Shown here piece after piece: positions 61,401 to 62,872 of a stretch of DNA of 64,000 bases. The notes beneath the pieces are model-generated. The model saw only the letters and a program-made list of their open reading frames with translations, was not told the origin of the DNA and did no database searches. Position numbers and translations under genes: made by a program. Source of the DNA: Echinarachnius parma (lineage: Eukaryota > Echinodermata > Echinoidea > Clypeasteroida > Echinarachniidae); assembly GCA_037951105.1 (NCBI GenBank), contig JBAMJV010004292.1:62001-126000 (forward strand), read 5' to 3'. The stretch's first letter is position 1. Each line of letters starts with the position of its first letter.

Positions 61401-61759
61401 GACCAGCTATCCCAATTTGAGACACGTCTTGACATTAATCATGTTTGAGTTATGTATACCATCTTGTTGTCCATGTCTTAGTAGCATCACCAACTTCATC
61501 AACATTATTACCACAATCATAATCATAATCATAATCATCATAATCATTGTCATCATCAACACCACTATCTTACTTGTGCATGTGAGTGGAGGTTCCATGA
61601 AGGTTCCATCTAGTCCACATCGCACACTTGAGCTCCCATTAACAACGTTGTACCCTTCACGGCATTCCAAGCTGCAAGTTTCATCGTATAGCACTTCAGA
61701 GTTGGAACCGCAGCTTCCGGTTATCATTTCTTCATCATAGTTGAGCAGACACGTTATGT
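7236..61759 (-). CDS. Multi-exon type I membrane protein with CCP, EGF and SEA-like domains (3' part of gene)
   Basis: Twenty exons on the minus strand join in the order 61759-61574, 60749-60561, 58620-58438, 53721-53533, 51138-50956, 44553-44365, 43059-42874, 39652-39467, 38571-38476, 36813-36718, 35864-35727, 34260-34141, 29541-29437, 22115-21999, 20211-20102, 19217-18983, 12303-12142, 11914-11873, 11138-10933 and 7400-7236. Each internal boundary has AG/GT signals. All CCP and EGF exons are multiples of three with phase-1 borders, the classic exon-shuffling arrangement, and the summed frame is open to the final stop (about 1,026 residues visible). Order is eight CCP, six EGF or EGF-like, SEA-like, EGF, Thr/Pro linker, transmembrane helix, tail of about 90 residues. 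I infer a cell-surface adhesion or recognition receptor with extracellular N-terminus. The first visible exon starts with a splice acceptor, so the signal peptide and 5' exons lie upstream. No close named homologue is recognised. Exon skipping and additional exons between those listed cannot be excluded without transcripts. Confidence 0.85.
7746..8164. mobile_element. TTAA-flanked MITE, AGGGTTGGTTCAGACG family
   Basis: Ends TTAAAGGGTTGGTTCAGACG and CGTCCGAACCCCTCCTTTAA. No gene. Confidence 0.75.
8163..10698. mobile_element. Tandem-unit TIR element with GACC tail
   Basis: Ends ATACCCCCGCAG and TTGGCAGGGGTAT. Three diverged units of about 150 bp (8225-8680) share AAAATTGCTC, TTTGGAGCAAATTTG-like and GGTTACCATGGCAAC words; a last unit at 10560-10640 ends GACCGACCGACCGCCCGCCC. 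Interrupted by 8678-10560. Confidence 0.65.
8678..10560. mobile_element. TIR insertion (TGTGACCG family) in the tandem-unit element
   Basis: Begins TGTGACCGAACAGCCCAAAA and ends with the diverged reverse complement TTTTTGAGCTAGCCAAACAC. Its terminal 130 bases recur at 54578-54720 and 61396-61480. The middle (8890-9420 and 9780-10340) is GC-rich; no gene recognised. Confidence 0.6.
10933..11138 (-). CDS. Transmembrane exon 19
   Basis: 206 nt, phase 1 in and phase 0 out. EGTSNID leads to a helix of about 22 hydrophobic residues (VGLLAGLLSLVGVLLLILFV), then SSCCYFYVRMRRQESFRR: a strong stop-transfer with juxtamembrane Cys (possible palmitoylation) and a basic cluster. Orientation is type I, EGF side outside. 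Confidence 0.87.
11234..11379. mobile_element. hAT-like MITE
   Basis: 146 bp, ends CAGTGGCGTAGCTAGG and GCTACGCCACTG. The flanks CTATAAGA and CTATAAGG give a nearly perfect 8 bp duplication. GCACGTGCCCCCC next to a G run forms an inner hairpin. In the intron between exons 19 and 18. Confidence 0.8.
11873..11914 (-). CDS. Small Thr/Pro linker exon 18
   Basis: 42 nt, phase 1 both sides, acceptor ACAG and donor GTAAGG. Encodes about 14 residues, TEVLTTTPVPATL, a likely O-glycosylated stalk between the last EGF and the membrane. Its support is the perfect phase agreement with exons 17 and 19. Confidence 0.7.
12142..12303 (-). CDS. Membrane-proximal EGF exon 17
   Basis: 162 nt, phase 1 both sides. 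ECLSPTTNDCSANGFC, GYTCQCFNGF, RYC: six cysteines with EGF spacing and an enlarged last loop (TDLYLAALPG). SEA followed by EGF and a transmembrane helix is a layout seen in several mucin- and receptor-type proteins. Confidence 0.82.
12524..12991. mobile_element. TTAA-flanked MITE, AGGACCTA family, copy 1
   Basis: Ends TTAAAGGACCTACAGCG and TTTAGGTCCTTTAA. Contains a (TCAATG)n stretch at 12776-12799. No gene. Confidence 0.8.
13276..13846. mobile_element. TTAA-flanked MITE, AGGGATAGTTGAG family, copy 1
   Basis: Ends TTAAAGGGATAGTTGAG and CTCAACTATCCCTTTAA. About 570 bp, no gene. Its right TTAA abuts the Penelope-like truncation. Confidence 0.85.
13861..15483 (+). pseudogene. Penelope-like element: reverse transcriptase plus GIY-YIG endonuclease, 5'-truncated
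   Basis: The frame begins inside the fingers at 'FYLLPKIHKPGNPGRPI', has motif A 'FDVSSLYTNIP', motif B 'GTAMGTRMAPSFA', the catalytic 'WRYIDDIFF' of motif C and 'HFLDVTVK', typical of Penelope-like RTs. A linker with CTADRCVIC leads into GIY-YIG motifs VVYLI and QYVGET and a conserved RHW-like end. One in-frame TGA at 15205-15207 falls between those two motifs, where a Cys is expected; otherwise the frame is open to TAG at 15481. The N-terminal part is missing, the break abutting the TTAA element at 13843-13846. A dead retroelement copy in the intron between exons 16 and 17, opposite in orientation to the host gene. The open frame on the reverse strand is a shadow. Confidence 0.85.
15484..16650 (+). 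other. Non-coding 3' region of the Penelope-like element, pyrimidine-rich
   Basis: No gene seen. The strand is rich in C and T and contains several 'TTTTCCCACAGG'-like tracts (15726-15738, 15971-15983) and a C-run at 16312-16329. It probably belongs to the retroelement tail, which resumes after the 989 bp insertion. Confidence 0.4.
16651..17639. mobile_element. 989 bp TA-flanked TIR element, copy 2
   Basis: Reverse-oriented copy of 2387-3375, inserted in the 3' part of the Penelope-like element. Non-autonomous Tc1/mariner-like by TA target and ends. Confidence 0.87.
17640..17770 (+). mobile_element. Distal 3' end of the Penelope-like element
   Basis: Continues the tail after the TA-flanked insertion at 16651-17639. 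It contains CTGAAGAAGATTCTGCTAGG then ATCGAAA (17681-17706), a segment I associate with 3' ends of Penelope-like elements. Assignment is by recall of the family and position, not by alignment. Confidence 0.45.
18104..18496. mobile_element. AGGGGACCACC-family MITE, second copy (inverted)
   Basis: Starts TTAAAGGGTAGCACCATCC and matches 6661-7046 in reverse, including GTTGGGTATCTATTTGATAT (18423-18442). The right terminus has decayed. Confidence 0.72.
18835..18957. repeat. (ATC)n microsatellite
   Basis: Imperfect run of ATC/CAT triplets, ending 25 bases beyond the donor of exon 16. Confidence 0.9.
18983..19217 (-). CDS. SEA-like region, second exon (exon 16)
   Basis: 235 nt, enters in phase 0 and leaves in phase 1, matching exons 15 and 17. 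Reads VYKILEARGVFGII, then alternating beta-like stretches ('VSFHSGSLGLGVEMQIS') and ends PAPINATG with an N-glycosylation sequon. No cysteines. Confidence 0.7.
19371..19560 (+). mobile_element. Possible retroelement C-terminal remnant
   Basis: One frame reads AASRAGTTAHRTAERSSSWR, resembling the A-G-x-A-x-DR-x-x-W-R end of some LINE polyproteins. Stops occur nearby and no catalytic motif is present. It ends at the TTAA of the next element. Low confidence. Confidence 0.3.
19559..20052. mobile_element. Diverged poly-G MITE of the same family
   Basis: Starts TTAACCCTAAATCCCCC and ends CAGTGGGTTAA, with G runs at 19931-19951 and 20021-20035. 'CTGCGTGCCAAATTTTGTGG' at 19662-19681 also occurs at 32924-32943. 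The right terminus has lost the TTAGGG. Confidence 0.6.
20102..20211 (-). CDS. SEA-like region, first exon (exon 15)
   Basis: 110 nt, enters in phase 1 and leaves in phase 0. It reads GFNILAMNDIRAAF then DDAALADPTS and FMEKAQKIEET: no cysteines, predicted mostly helical. With exon 16 it makes a module of 115 residues between two EGF domains and close to the membrane, the usual setting of SEA domains. No GSVVV-type cleavage motif is visible, so the domain name is tentative. Confidence 0.68.
20380..21190. repeat. Two diverged 300 bp direct repeats
   Basis: 20395-20690 and 20898-21190 share AAAATGTTTCTCTGTRA, AATAACAAGGTATGAAAATA and ATTACACACACCAA. Between them are TTGACCTTTGACCTA-type words (20726-20750, 20880-20897). 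Confidence 0.75.
21407..21742. repeat. 55 bp tandem repeat, six copies
   Basis: Units start at 21407, 21462, 21517, 21572, 21627 and 21688 with CACATTAGCTGTAACATTAC; the fifth unit has a 6 bp insertion. In the intron upstream of exon 15. Confidence 0.9.
21999..22115 (-). CDS. Cysteine-rich EGF-like exon 14
   Basis: 117 nt, phase 1; acceptor ATAG, donor GTAAAT. QCQPACTDLQTEMC, CQCRPSHSRD, KC. Six cysteines in EGF-like order with a basic final loop. It directly precedes the SEA-like exons. Confidence 0.72.
22171..22621. mobile_element. TTAA-flanked near-perfect foldback
   Basis: Almost the whole 451 bp folds on itself: AAGGAATCCCTAGCC (22180-22194) pairs with GGCTAGGAGTTCCTT (22599-22613) and TTGTGTTCTCCGCC-type sequence pairs at the tip around 22381-22415. 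Next to exon 14. Confidence 0.85.
23069..27550. mobile_element. 4.5 kb self-complementary foldback array
   Basis: Ends CCCAGCTAGCCACCTGACGT and ACGTCAGGTGGCTAGCTGGG. Both arms are built of degenerate 20-60 bp units such as GACGTTGGGCCAACGTC and AAATGTCCGCCAGCCCAAC; 23150-23360 is the reverse complement of 26690-26890. A loop of about 540 bp without units lies at 25870-26405, and another terminal-like sequence GTCAGTTAGCTAGCTGG at 25853-25869. It interrupts AATCAGATC/TCATTG of a tandem unit. Confidence 0.85.
24621..25300. mobile_element. AAGCAATTGCTT palindromic element, copy 1 (right end lost)
   Basis: Begins TTGGGCCGTATGCATAAAAA, carries many AAGCAATTGCTT palindromes around a GC-rich core with GTCGGGCACGAAGCGTTGTT (25093-25112). 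Nested in the foldback array. The small frames in it are not convincing genes. Confidence 0.78.
27798..28807. mobile_element. TIR element nested in tandem-unit copy 1
   Basis: Ends ATATGGTCGTGTGTCATGAA and CACGACGCATGACCATAT with GCCTCC/GGAGGC further in. About 1 kb, no gene. Confidence 0.7.
28810..29436. other. Intron: end of tandem-unit element and plain sequence
   Basis: Up to 29014 this is tandem-unit copy 1. Beyond it lie the tRNA-like fragment and AT-rich intron up to exon 13. Confidence 0.45.
29206..29250 (+). repeat. tRNA-like D-arm fragment
   Basis: CTTAGTTGGTAGAGCACTGG followed by CTAGCAATC resembles the first half of the 38961-39037 sequence. No T arm, so not a gene. Confidence 0.35.
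29437..29541 (-). CDS. Cysteine-rich EGF-like exon 13
   Basis: 105 nt, phase 1; splice acceptor TTAG and donor GTAAGAC. LKCGGAICSDTEYC, CTCRPGNSVV, TC. Six cysteines but a short C-terminal loop, so it is an atypical EGF-like module. Its size and phases match the rest of the gene. Confidence 0.72.
29947..30486. mobile_element. TTAA-flanked MITE, AGGGATAGTTGAG family, copy 2
   Basis: Ends TTAAAGGGGTAGTTCAG and TACTACCCCTTTAA. It shares its right-hand TTAA (30483-30486) with the poly-G element that follows, so the two were inserted at one target. Confidence 0.82.
30785..32449. mobile_element. Tandem-unit element with half-sites, copy 2
   Basis: Starts CTAGATGGATCACGC; units of about 150 bp with GTGACCTTGACCTTTGACCT at 31016, 31276, 31427 and 31578 (approximate); ACGT/GACG tail 31710-31756; ends GGCGGAGGCAT. 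Carries the palindrome at 31774-32419. Confidence 0.78.
31774..32419. mobile_element. AAGCAATTGCTT palindromic element, copy 2
   Basis: Complete copy with ends TTGGGCCGTATGCATAAAAA and TTTTTATGCATACGGCCCAA. The same GC-rich core is in opposite orientation to copy 1. Confidence 0.83.
33151..33801. mobile_element. TTAA-flanked MITE, GGTGGTATCTCACC family
   Basis: Ends TTAAAGGTGGTATCTCACCG and CGGTGAGATACCACCTTAA. The interior has repeated AGACGTCTCCGCGACGTCTC-like words (33221-33241, 33451-33471, 33557-33571). Confidence 0.82.
33802..34140. other. Intron, no element recognised
   Basis: AT-rich intron between exons 13 and 12. The block 33900-34030 (GATTTTACAAGGATGTTTAA through CAGATACCATTTACTCTAATCTAGAGA) resembles 29800-29920, an intronic duplication next to the previous exon. 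Confidence 0.5.
34141..34260 (-). CDS. EGF exon 12
   Basis: 120 nt, phase 1. TPTTSCPIEHCMNEGTC, SYSCSCTKGYTGSRC: six cysteines and a GYTG turn. A short Thr/Pro run precedes the first cysteine. Confidence 0.85.
34338..35431. mobile_element. AGGACCTA-family MITE, copy 2, interrupted
   Basis: Left part (GCGTCTAGATGGCCTAATTT, 34349-34368) and right part (35230-35431, ending AGTTCCTTTAA) match copy 1. About 780 bp of unrelated DNA separates them near 34427-35205, including a hairpin at 34590-34690. Confidence 0.7.
34590..34690. repeat. Inverted repeat hairpin
   Basis: GATCGCCCCCGTTACATACT (34588-34607) faces AGTATGTAATGGGGGTGATC (34672-34691), with TCCTTACCAAG and CTTGGTAAGGA inside. Confidence 0.75.
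35727..35864 (-). CDS. Calcium-binding type EGF exon 11
   Basis: 138 nt (46 codons), phase 1. It starts with (D)INECIESNPC, has ICISNVGSYYCACEEGY and ends SC. The D-I-N-E start and the aromatic 'GSYYC' segment are the cbEGF signature, predicting a bound calcium ion and stiffening of the domain junction. Confidence 0.87.
35865..36717. other. Intron, no element recognised
   Basis: AT-rich sequence between exons 11 and 10, with a CTTCTTTCTCTTCTTCC pyrimidine run at 36278-36303. Confidence 0.45.
36718..36813 (-). CDS. EGF exon 10
   Basis: 96 nt, phase 1. VDCRVNQCENGATC, RCICAAGFSG, FC: six cysteines with EGF spacing. Same length and layout as exon 9, so the two probably arose from one another. 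Confidence 0.85.
36917..38283 (-). mobile_element. CR1/L2-type LINE 3' end, interrupted by a TTAA element
   Basis: The minus-strand frame reads VTPVLRSLHWLPV, 'KILLVYKIFHQLAPNYL', SSTSRHLRSSS, 'DRAYSLIAPALWNKLSH' and APTVDIF, the conserved C-terminal tail of CR1/L2-like LINE reverse transcriptases. The frame is cut at TTAA (37975-37978) by an 803 bp element and continues beyond it (37176 downward) as KSLLKTYLFNQLYNFL. The 3' end carries an (ATT)n tail at 36917-36935. 5'-truncated, so dead on arrival. Confidence 0.8.
37176..37978. mobile_element. TTAA-flanked poly-G/poly-C MITE, copy in LINE
   Basis: Ends TTAACCCTAATCCCACTGGG and CCCAGTGGGATTAGGGTTAA. Just inside each end are long G and C runs forming a hairpin (37219-37257 and 37927-37961). 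Internal AT-rich sequence has no gene. It splits a LINE reading frame exactly at TTAA. TTAA with CCCT termini is the piggyBac pattern. Confidence 0.88.
38476..38571 (-). CDS. EGF exon 9
   Basis: 96 nt (32 codons), phase 1. VNCTKDPCLNGGTC then CFCPVRYTG and KC: six cysteines with EGF spacing. Compact non-calcium-binding EGF, one exon per domain. Confidence 0.85.
38572..39466. other. Intron between exons 9 and 8
   Basis: Apart from the tRNA-like sequence at 38961-39037, only AT-rich intron. A block near 38630-38670 (TCTATGGACCACAGCCAAGCATT) resembles 38375-38415. Confidence 0.45.
38961..39037 (-). tRNA. tRNA-Ala(AGC)-like sequence, probably a pseudogene or SINE head
   Basis: Minus strand shows a D arm TAGCTCAGTCGGAAGAGCA, an anticodon loop CTAGCAA (AGC), and a perfect T arm CGGGTTCGAATCCCG. 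The acceptor stem has one T:T mismatch, and the anticodon stem has one mismatch. Located inside the intron between exons 9 and 8. Confidence 0.45.
39467..39652 (-). CDS. CCP/sushi exon 8
   Basis: 186 nt, phase 1. Begins VITCPVQYDTQLIQGSC, six cysteines, 'CDFQCVDEEL' and ends IPTC. Last CCP before the EGF run. A degenerate partial copy of its acceptor side lies about 75 bases upstream, at 39714-39756. Confidence 0.83.
39655..40075. repeat. Degenerate 50-60 bp intronic tandem repeat
   Basis: Repeats of GAAAACTGGCATGACAATAC and AACAACAAAACAAAA-like words next to exon 8. Includes the partial exon copy at 39714-39756. Confidence 0.7.
39714..39756 (-). pseudogene. Partial duplicate of the CCP exon 8 start
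   Basis: On the minus strand this reads LITCPLQYGT, close to VITCPVQYDT of exon 8, with a similar upstream pyrimidine tract. Only the first dozen or so codons are present. It seems to have been copied along with the intronic tandem repeat at 39655-40075. Confidence 0.6.
40145..41668. mobile_element. TTAA-flanked foldback, AGTAGAATTTCA family
   Basis: Ends TTAAAGTAGAATTTCATTG and AGTGAAATTCTACTTTAA. Subterminal inverted repeats include TTATCATTAGCAGACGATGT (40362-40381) mirrored near 41438-41453 and TGACGTCACA on both sides. Copy 3 of the AGGGATAG family is nested inside. Confidence 0.78.
40820..41383. mobile_element. TTAA-flanked MITE, AGGGATAGTTGAG family, copy 3
   Basis: Ends TTAAAGGGATAGTTGAG and CTCAACTTTCCCTTTAA; interior matches copy 1. 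Nested within 40145-41668. Confidence 0.85.
41772..41885 (+). repeat. tRNA-derived SINE-like sequence
   Basis: Box A TGGTCTAGTGGTTAGAG and box B GAGTTCGAATCTTGG are correctly spaced, followed by a body (GGTGATACAGGGCGGTCCC). No convincing acceptor pairing. Confidence 0.5.
42014..42375. repeat. 70 bp minisatellite, about five copies
   Basis: Units start near 42014, 42084, 42155, 42224 and 42294 with CATCAATGTTCTTCCTCA and contain a GTGTGTGGGGG stretch of varying length. The long reading frame through it is an artefact of the repeat. Confidence 0.88.
42874..43059 (-). CDS. CCP/sushi exon 7 (X-type, older copy)
   Basis: 186 nt, phase 1. Begins CRVNYVGPVSDLLDNC with six cysteines and ends 'VLSSPPVC'. 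Clearly homologous to exons 3 and 5 but more diverged, in line with an older X-Y pair. Confidence 0.84.
43482..44272. mobile_element. TIR element with CGAGTTG words
   Basis: Ends CTACTCTCACACTTTGG and CTAAGTGTGAGAGAC. The interior has many CGAGTT/AACTCG words and a tRNA-like segment at 43735-43800. Lies in the intron between exons 7 and 6. Confidence 0.65.
43735..43800 (+). repeat. Degenerate tRNA-like segment
   Basis: TCAGATAAGAGCGTG and a CCAAGTTCGAAACC box B, spaced as in a tRNA. Likely a SINE remnant. Confidence 0.35.
44365..44553 (-). CDS. CCP/sushi exon 6 (Y-type, older copy)
   Basis: 189 nt, phase 1. Begins VVTCHVPAYDSVAGLNG; six cysteines; 'SFACVDGYQIDG' and 'NFSEEVPNC'. Most of the sequence matches exons 2 and 4, but the flanking introns are not part of the large block duplication, so this pair with exon 7 appears older. 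Confidence 0.84.
44554..45121. other. Intron upstream of exon 6, no element recognised
   Basis: A palindromic GCGTTGCACCGCGTTG-like word lies at 44708-44724. Nothing else supported. Confidence 0.4.
45122..46632. mobile_element. TA-flanked mariner-like TIR element
   Basis: Ends TACAGTGCGTCCCAGATAAA and TTTTATCTGGGATACATTGTA, with subterminal inverted repeats of about 250 bp (AGCTTGGCTCCTCTTCTTTC at 45218-45237 mirrored at 46520-46540). No transposase. A C-run lies at 45600-45627. Confidence 0.78.
46783..48048. mobile_element. TTAA-flanked poly-G/poly-C MITE, block A only
   Basis: Begins TTAACCCTATGTTAACTGGG, ends CAGTTAGAATAGGGTTAA; G-run/C-run hairpins at 46801-46827 and 47979-48005. Contains a nested LINE (47181-47684). 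The empty site is preserved in block B at TTAA 55377-55380. Confidence 0.88.
47181..47684 (+). mobile_element. CR1/L2-type LINE 3' fragment with target-site duplication
   Basis: Open frame from before 47190 with SISPVLYNLHWLPVNKRI, 'ITFKCIHGNAPDYFQELI', 'FAAPMLWNKLPYHIRQ', ending at TAA 47538. It is followed by an (ATT)n tail (47648-47665). The flanks repeat GAAATACATAAG (47169-47180 and 47685-47696), a target-site duplication. Strongly 5'-truncated. It sits inside the TTAA element 46783-48048. Confidence 0.8.
48049..49067. other. Duplicated intronic DNA with conserved GC-rich island
   Basis: Shared with 55381-56394. A GC-rich core (48355-48560; CCCAGTCGGGCGCGCCTCCA) has overlapping frames on both strands but no known motif. 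Its conservation between blocks can be explained by recent duplication. Confidence 0.45.
49068..50361. mobile_element. Tandem-unit element with half-sites, copy 3 (block A only)
   Basis: Starts CTAGATGGATCTTCGACTGC, ends TTCGTTGCGGAGGCAT. Six very similar 151 bp units (49501, 49650, 49801, 49952, 50103, 50254 mark the same word), each with GACCTTTGACCTTTGACCTC. Tail (ACGT)n(GACG)n at 50277-50314. Block B has the empty site at about 56391-56398. Confidence 0.85.
50593..50622. repeat. Poly-A tract
   Basis: About 30 uninterrupted or nearly uninterrupted A, absent from the block B equivalent, where it reads GCACAAAAAAGAAAG. Confidence 0.85.
50956..51138 (-). CDS. CCP/sushi exon 5 (X-type, duplicate block A)
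   Basis: 183 nt, phase 1, donor GTAAGC and acceptor AACAG. Six cysteines; begins CRVSYDRQVSDLMGNC. Differs from exon 3 at 'DR' for 'VG', A for E and N for D only, so the pair is young. Confidence 0.85.
51251..52480. mobile_element. TTAA-flanked element, AGGTATGG family, block A only
   Basis: Ends TTAAAGGTATGGTGA and TCAGCCAACCTTTAA (short terminal repeats AGGT-TGG). Block B has the empty site at TTAA 59525-59528. About 1.2 kb, no recognisable gene. Confidence 0.78.
52587..53269. mobile_element. TTAA-flanked poly-G/poly-C MITE, shared copy in block A
   Basis: Ends TTAACCCTAAAAATGCCAGG and CTGGCCTTATTAGGGTTAA with G/C-run hairpins at 52630-52670 and 53219-53250. Twin at 59635-60296, so inserted before the duplication. 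Confidence 0.87.
53533..53721 (-). CDS. CCP/sushi exon 4 (Y-type, duplicate block A)
   Basis: 189 nt, phase 1, same splice context as 60561-60749. Six cysteines, 'VEWMDNCSFACADGYQ' and 'GNFSAEVPNC'. Twin of exon 2; the substitutions around the fourth to fifth cysteines (M/R, S/L, AP/TT, R/Q, A/E) cluster in one part of the domain. Confidence 0.85.
54015..54226. mobile_element. PIF/Harbinger-like MITE, block A only
   Basis: 212 bp with long inverted termini, GCCCGGCGCAGACAGAGCCG and CGGCTCTGTCTGCGCCGGGC. Flanked by TTA on both sides (54012-54014, 54227-54229); block B has one TTA at 61041-61043. A 3 bp TWA duplication fits PIF/Harbinger. Confidence 0.78.
54578..54865. mobile_element. Internally deleted TGTGACCG element
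   Basis: Left end matches 8678-8830 and the right part matches 10335-10425 (CATATTTA then TTTTGGTCTG), with the middle lost. Fused to the CCP exon fragment. Confidence 0.65.
54866..54970 (-). pseudogene. Truncated Y-type CCP exon fragment at duplication junction
   Basis: About 105 bases matching the middle of exons 2 and 4 (from the 'SCPALGSVEW' part to 'YQIEGAPQ') but lacking both splice sites and both ends of the domain. Its left side is fused to an internally deleted TIR element and its right side to the truncated mariner-like copy at 54971. It marks a recombination breakpoint of the tandem duplication and cannot be spliced as it stands. Confidence 0.8.
54971..55230. mobile_element. Truncated mariner-like element at block B start
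   Basis: Matches 46378-46632 only; the left part was removed at the junction with the broken CCP exon. Confidence 0.78.
56511..58080. mobile_element. Insertion private to block B
   Basis: Begins TGTGACCCGTCCTACG and ends GGATGGCGAGGCACA (short inverted ends TGTGMCYCG). Block A reads through at 50471-50485. It includes long G runs at 57187-57198, 57403-57425 and 57580-57598. No gene recognised. Confidence 0.65.
58438..58620 (-). CDS. CCP/sushi exon 3 (X-type, duplicate block B)
   Basis: 183 nt, phase 1. It begins with CRVSYVGQVSDLMGNC and has six cysteines, 'CQFSCSTGHTL' and 'LLSSPPVC'. It is nearly identical to the block-A copy at 50956-51138. Flanking intron sequence is also duplicated, showing that the duplication was of genomic DNA and not retroposed. 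Confidence 0.85.
58677..59479. mobile_element. TTAA-flanked poly-G/poly-C MITE, block B only
   Basis: Begins TTAACCCTCAAAAGACTGGG, ends CCCAGTCTTTTTAGGGTTAA; hairpins at 58720-58763 and 59437-59462. Empty site in block A at TTAA 51202-51205. Internal sequence matches parts of 46783-48048 (inverted), showing one family. Confidence 0.88.
59635..60296. mobile_element. TTAA-flanked poly-G/poly-C MITE, shared copy in block B
   Basis: Twin of 52587-53269, with small indels and different run lengths. Confidence 0.87.
60561..60749 (-). CDS. CCP/sushi exon 2 (Y-type, duplicate block B)
   Basis: 189 nt, phase 1, acceptor ACAG before 60749 and donor GTAAGT. It begins VVTCHVPAYDSVAGLNG and carries six cysteines with 'FACADGYQIEG' and 'NFSEEVPNC'. 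It differs from its block-A twin at 53533-53721 by a few residues, including Leu for Ser before the fourth cysteine and GTT for GAP after YQIE. The frame is intact and it looks functional. Confidence 0.85.
61495..61562. repeat. (ATC)n-type microsatellite
   Basis: CATAATCATAATCATAATCA and related triplets next to the donor of CCP exon 1. Confidence 0.85.
61574..61759 (-). CDS. CCP/sushi exon 1 (most N-terminal visible)
   Basis: Acceptor AG at 61760-61761 and donor GTAAGA just below 61574; 186 nt, phase 1. The translation starts ITCLLNYDEE and contains six cysteines, with the CCP signature 'SLECREGYNVV' followed by a PPLTC end. It is less similar to the other CCPs here than they are to each other, so it is probably not part of the recent duplications. 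A TCA/ATC microsatellite lies immediately beyond its donor. Confidence 0.82.
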
Positions 61760-61965
61760 CTAGGGATACAAAATGTAATTATGAAAAGTATTTTTCTATT
61801 TTGGATAAAAAATACTCAGTGAAAATGCAAAATAATGTTTTCCAGTGTATGATGATAATATGTAATATTATATAACGCCTTAGAATGTTCTCGTGTTGTG
61901 ATTGGCTGAATTCAGGTCACATGCCATTCAGAAAAAATGATCTATCTGCACTCAGTAACTGACGT

Positions 61966-62007
61966 CAGCCGTGCTATAGTCGACTATTGCACGGCTGACG
62001 TCATCAA
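61966..62007. repeat. Short perfect-type hairpin
   Basis: TGACGTCAGCCGTGC and GCACGGCTGACGTCA face each other around TATAGTCGACTATT, with a CRE-like TGACGTCA at each base. It lies between CCP exon 1 and the palindrome. Confidence 0.7.
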
Positions 62008-62009
62008 TT

Positions 62010-62463
62010 AAAGGAGTGATGTACCGGCGGTACACCCTACACGTTATTAAACGTACATTACGCGTCGTTTGAACATGCATGCATGCAGCGAGCTTCGCTG
62101 CATTTTTATAAGCGTGCTTTAATCGTTGTTTGTTTGTTTACTTATACTGCGTTGCGAGTTTATTCTGTTGCGCGGACAACAAGCGCGCTAAGCGCGCACA
62201 CGCTGTCTGGTCGCGTCGCGTCGTTAAGATGTTCATAAAGGTTGTACACACGTCAGGTACTTCTAATTCTCCCGTGTACAAAGACCGCGTCGCGTTTAAG
62301 CGTTCTTAGTACTGGTACTACGCTTAGTTCTCGCACTTTGAACTCAAGTACCTATTTCACTTTGATTATTCATCTGGATTAAAATATTGACTCGCACCTT
62401 CTTTGGATTGTTTATCTGGATAACATTATTGACATTGTTTGTTTATTGTACACTGGATCGAAC
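62010..62463. other. GC-richer stretch without recognised gene
   Basis: Many CGCG and GCGT words, ATGCATGCATGCAG at 62076-62089, no supported exon. It precedes the Crypton-like fragment on the plus strand and could be its upstream region; that is a guess. Confidence 0.3.
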
Positions 62464-62569
62464 ATGGTATTTATATTACTTTTACGATAGCGAAATTTGT
62501 GTTATTAAACTGAAGATGAACTACTCAACTAGGCCTAGCAAATGTTCTTGATTGAACGTTACTCTGTAT

Positions 62570-62831
62570 ACCAAAAAGTTAACTAAATATGCAGTGAATC
62601 CTCTTGAAGCTTTTGCAAAATGTGTAGGGCTAAACTCTCTTGATTGAGGATGTTGATCATTTGAAAGCGGATGTACTAGACAAAGTGTTGAGTCGCTTTT
62701 ATGCTGGTTTGAGAAAGGATGACGGGACATTGTACACAAAAAAGAGCATTCAATTTTACGGCGAGTTCTTTTGGAACTGGTTAGAGCTTCATGGACATGT
62801 TGGAACGGCATCGTTTTTCCTGGGATTATAA
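62570..62831 (+). pseudogene. Crypton-like tyrosine recombinase N-terminal fragment, left palindrome arm
   Basis: One frame gives TKKLTKYAVNPLEAF (62570-62644); after a frameshift and stop near 62640 the next frame gives LKADVLDKVLSRFYAGLRKD then DGTLYTKKSIQ and ends at TAA 62829-62831. The pattern 'LDK-L-x-x-FY-x-x-x-R-K-x-DG-x-x-Y-x-x-x-S' is that of the SAM-like DNA-binding domain found in Cryptons and domesticated relatives (ZMYM/QRICH1/KCTD1-type). The catalytic domain is not in view. Identification is from motif recall. Confidence 0.6.
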
Positions 62832-62872
62832 AAACATATTTTGTGTCAAAAGTGTAGTTGTTATATAAAGAA

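Larger units (their letters stand above)
54971..61480. repeat. Segmental duplication, block B
   Basis: Second copy of block A, same orientation, containing CCP exons 3 and 2. Private insertions at 56511-58080 and 58677-59479. The element at 59635-60296 is shared with block A (52587-53269), so it was present before the duplication. Confidence 0.85.

Noticed and set aside
62521..62811. 96-residue open frame on the minus strand (and its mirror at 63653-63943)
   Set aside because: It lies antisense to the Crypton-like fragment and shows no motif; a shadow frame.
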